A program made the translations under genes and the position numbers. Positions 58,154-58,684 of a stretch of DNA of 58,684 nt are shown piece by piece; the first letter of the stretch is position 1, and every line of letters begins with the position of its first letter. The DNA comes from Peptococcaceae bacterium (GTDB lineage: Bacteria; Bacillota; Peptococcia; Peptococcales; Peptococcaceae): assembly GCA_019420345.1 (NCBI GenBank), contig JAHZHI010000022.1, positions 1 to 58,684 on the forward strand, given 5' to 3'. Below the pieces are notes generated by a model that searched no databases, was not told the DNA's origin, and was given only the letters and a program-made list of their open reading frames with translations.

Positions 58154-58684
58154 ATGCTGAAAAAAACAACAAAGCGTTTTATTAGCATTGTAATGGCTGC
58201 AATGATGATTATATCTATGATTCCATTCACAGCCTTTGCTGCTGACGAAACCACTGCCAGCGACAATGCCGGCAGCAGCACAGATTGCACCATTTGGGAC
58301 GGTACCACTGCAGATACAAGCTGGTACGACGAAAGCTCTAGCAATTTTACCATCTCCAGCGCCGCTGAATTAGCCGGCCTGGCAAAATTGGTCAACGAAG
58401 GCAACAGCTTTAGCGGGAAGACCATCACCCTCAATGCTGACATTGACCTTGGCGGCAAAGAATGGACACCAATCGGAACAAGTAGCAATAAATTCCAAGG
58501 GGCTTTTGATGGGGATGAAAAAACGATTTCCAACCTCAAGATCACCCGCGAGATTGAAAATATTGCTGAAAACAATAATATTGGATTCTTTGGAGCTTCT
58601 ACTGGCTCTGCTAAAATCCAAAACTTTACCCGGCGAATTGTCAAGTCAAGTGCAACACCTCAGAATGATACAATTCAAACGGTG
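58154..58684 (+). CDS. Secreted GLUG-like surface protein (3' end beyond the window)
   Basis: The frame stays open to the window edge (177 codons so far). A signal peptide ends at TAFAADE (about residue 30). Residues 70-150 read TISSAAELAGLAKLVNEG, then TLNADIDLGGKEWTPIG, then FQGAFDGDEKTISNL. These resemble the repeats found before GLUG motifs in clostridial cell-wall proteins. AAGGAGG precedes the ATG. The anchor (SLH or LPXTG) would lie outside the window. Confidence 0.8.
   Translation, partial: MLKKTTKRFISIVMAAMMIISMIPFTAFAADETTASDNAGSSTDCTIWDGTTADTSWYDESSSNFTISSAAELAGLAKLVNEGNSFSGKTITLNADIDLGGKEWTPIGTSSNKFQGAFDGDEKTISNLKITREIENIAENNNIGFFGASTGSAKIQNFTRRIVKSSATPQNDTIQTV

Overview
The window reads as the chromosome of an anaerobic, Gram-positive-type Bacillota, most likely a Clostridia-like gut or mucosal commensal. 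The evidence is strong AGGAGG ribosome sites, a class B sortase beside an LPXTG-like surface protein, S-layer-homology (SLH) proteins, AzlCD, LutABC, a YtrA-type ABC operon and many short-loop intrinsic terminators. The species cannot be named from this sequence. No rRNA, tRNA, CRISPR array, insertion sequence, integrase or phage gene was seen.

Layout. 0.2-9.2 kb: a PepSY protein, an iron-dependent alcohol dehydrogenase behind a LysR regulator, a GntR/ABC operon with a clear operator, a Dabb protein and an M18 aminopeptidase. 9.4-12.1 kb: a secreted, SLH-anchored amidohydrolase. 12.2-17.7 kb: an HD hydrolase, an operon of an AprB-like ferredoxin, an AprA/fumarate-reductase-like flavoprotein and a DASS transporter, then a carbonic anhydrase. 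18-26.5 kb: a MATE exporter, a second DASS transporter, an aminotransferase-LysR-asparaginase operon and further LysR genes. 26.6-28.6 kb: an ApbE / NusG-II / Gx operon that resembles part of flavin-based extracellular electron transfer loci. 28.7-38.2 kb: the cell-surface region, with sortase B, its likely substrate (a thioester-type domain that lacks its cysteine), PhoH-PIN, a cytidylate-kinase-like protein and a 1428-residue fibro-slime/SpaA/SLH protein. 38.5-46.9 kb: a cytoplasmic arylsulfate sulfotransferase, a LysR gene divergent from azlCD, two tandem DASS transporters and a Crp/Fnr regulator. 47-53 kb: small metabolic and repair genes, CcdA with a membrane thioredoxin, an aldo/keto reductase, an esterase and a second M18 peptidase. 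53.1-57.9 kb: lutABC and a SixA-CHAD fusion with a lysine-rich tail. The window ends inside a secreted GLUG-like surface protein.

The most interesting signal is a putative regulon. Near-identical 12-bp palindromes (TAGTCTAGACTA and two variants) lie upstream of assT and of both tandem DASS transporters. For all three a candidate -10 box sits at the same distance, placing the palindrome near -41.5, the class II position of Crp/Fnr activators. A Crp/Fnr-family gene is divergent from one of the transporters. This suggests an uncharacterised, regulator-controlled system that pairs anion uptake with arylsulfate sulfotransfer. The AprAB-like operon with another DASS transporter may be metabolically related, but it lacks the full palindrome.
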